Shown: piece by piece, positions 10,483-10,503 of the stretch | How positions within the stretch are numbered: the first letter of the stretch is position 1 | How the letters are laid out: each line of letters begins with the position of its first letter | Origin: an uncultured Anaerolineales bacterium | GTDB taxonomy: Bacteria > Chloroflexota > Anaerolineae > Anaerolineales > Villigracilaceae | Assembly (NCBI GenBank): GCA_938008865.1 | Contig: CALLJA010000490.1 | Span: 1-10,503, forward strand | Direction: 5' to 3' | Length of the DNA: 10,503 nt | Position numbers and translations under genes: made by a program | Notes under the pieces: generated by a model | The model's input: the letters and a program-made list of their open reading frames with translations, nothing else | What the model was told of the DNA's origin: nothing | Databases searched by the model: none

Positions 10483-10503
10483 ATGAACAATATAAAATTC
10501 AAA
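10483..10503 (+). CDS. Start of a further gene, cut by the window edge
   Basis: An ATG at 10483 opens MNNIKFK to the end of the window. It lies 43 bases after the endonuclease stop, on the same strand and in the same AT-rich composition, with a weak AGAG 9 bases upstream. Only seven codons are visible, so no product can be assigned and the start itself is tentative. Confidence 0.35.

Overview
The window looks like a chromosomal segment of a GC-rich bacterium, most probably a member of the Chloroflexota (class Anaerolineae). This is inferred from the protein flavour (a LolD/MacB-type ATPase fused to a cyclic-nucleotide-binding domain), from GTCGTTGCGAGG/GAAGCAATCTCC-type palindromic intergenic repeats, and from promoters whose -10 box lies so close to the ATG that transcripts would be leaderless. 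No rRNA or tRNA gene is present, so the assignment rests on style rather than on a marker.

Left end (1-745). There is no ordinary gene here, but the minus strand carries what reads as a complete transcription attenuator. In order it has an extended -10 promoter, a nearly leaderless 28-codon peptide with six consecutive Asn codons, and three mutually exclusive RNA pairings ending in a strong hairpin plus T-tract. The regulated gene would lie beyond the left edge, past a copy of the intergenic repeat. A second degraded repeat and about 300 bases of non-coding sequence follow.

Plus-strand pair (746-1876). A YigZ/IMPACT-family protein is followed by a DUF302 protein and a perfect terminator hairpin. 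An inverted repeat between them buries the second gene's ribosome binding site.

Minus-strand pair (1875-3589). Two tandem paralogues each have an SH3-like N-terminal region and a C39-like cysteine-peptidase region, with a candidate Cys-His-Asn triad and no signal peptide. They have their own promoter.

Minus-strand export operon (3700-8370). Its order is lipoprotein HlyD/MacA-like adaptor, then ABC ATPase with a C-terminal cyclic-nucleotide-binding domain, then a duplicated FtsX/MacB-type permease. A 120-bp palindromic repeat sits between the first two genes, and a terminator starts a few bases after the last stop.

Right end (8563-10503). A transglutaminase-like protein on the minus strand is followed by an AT-rich plus-strand island that resembles a decayed restriction-modification locus. 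It holds a C5-cytosine methyltransferase reduced to motif I plus a short tail, with a frameshift, then an apparently intact HNH endonuclease, then the first codons of a further gene.

The two most notable items are the Asn attenuator and the endonuclease left without an intact neighbouring methyltransferase.
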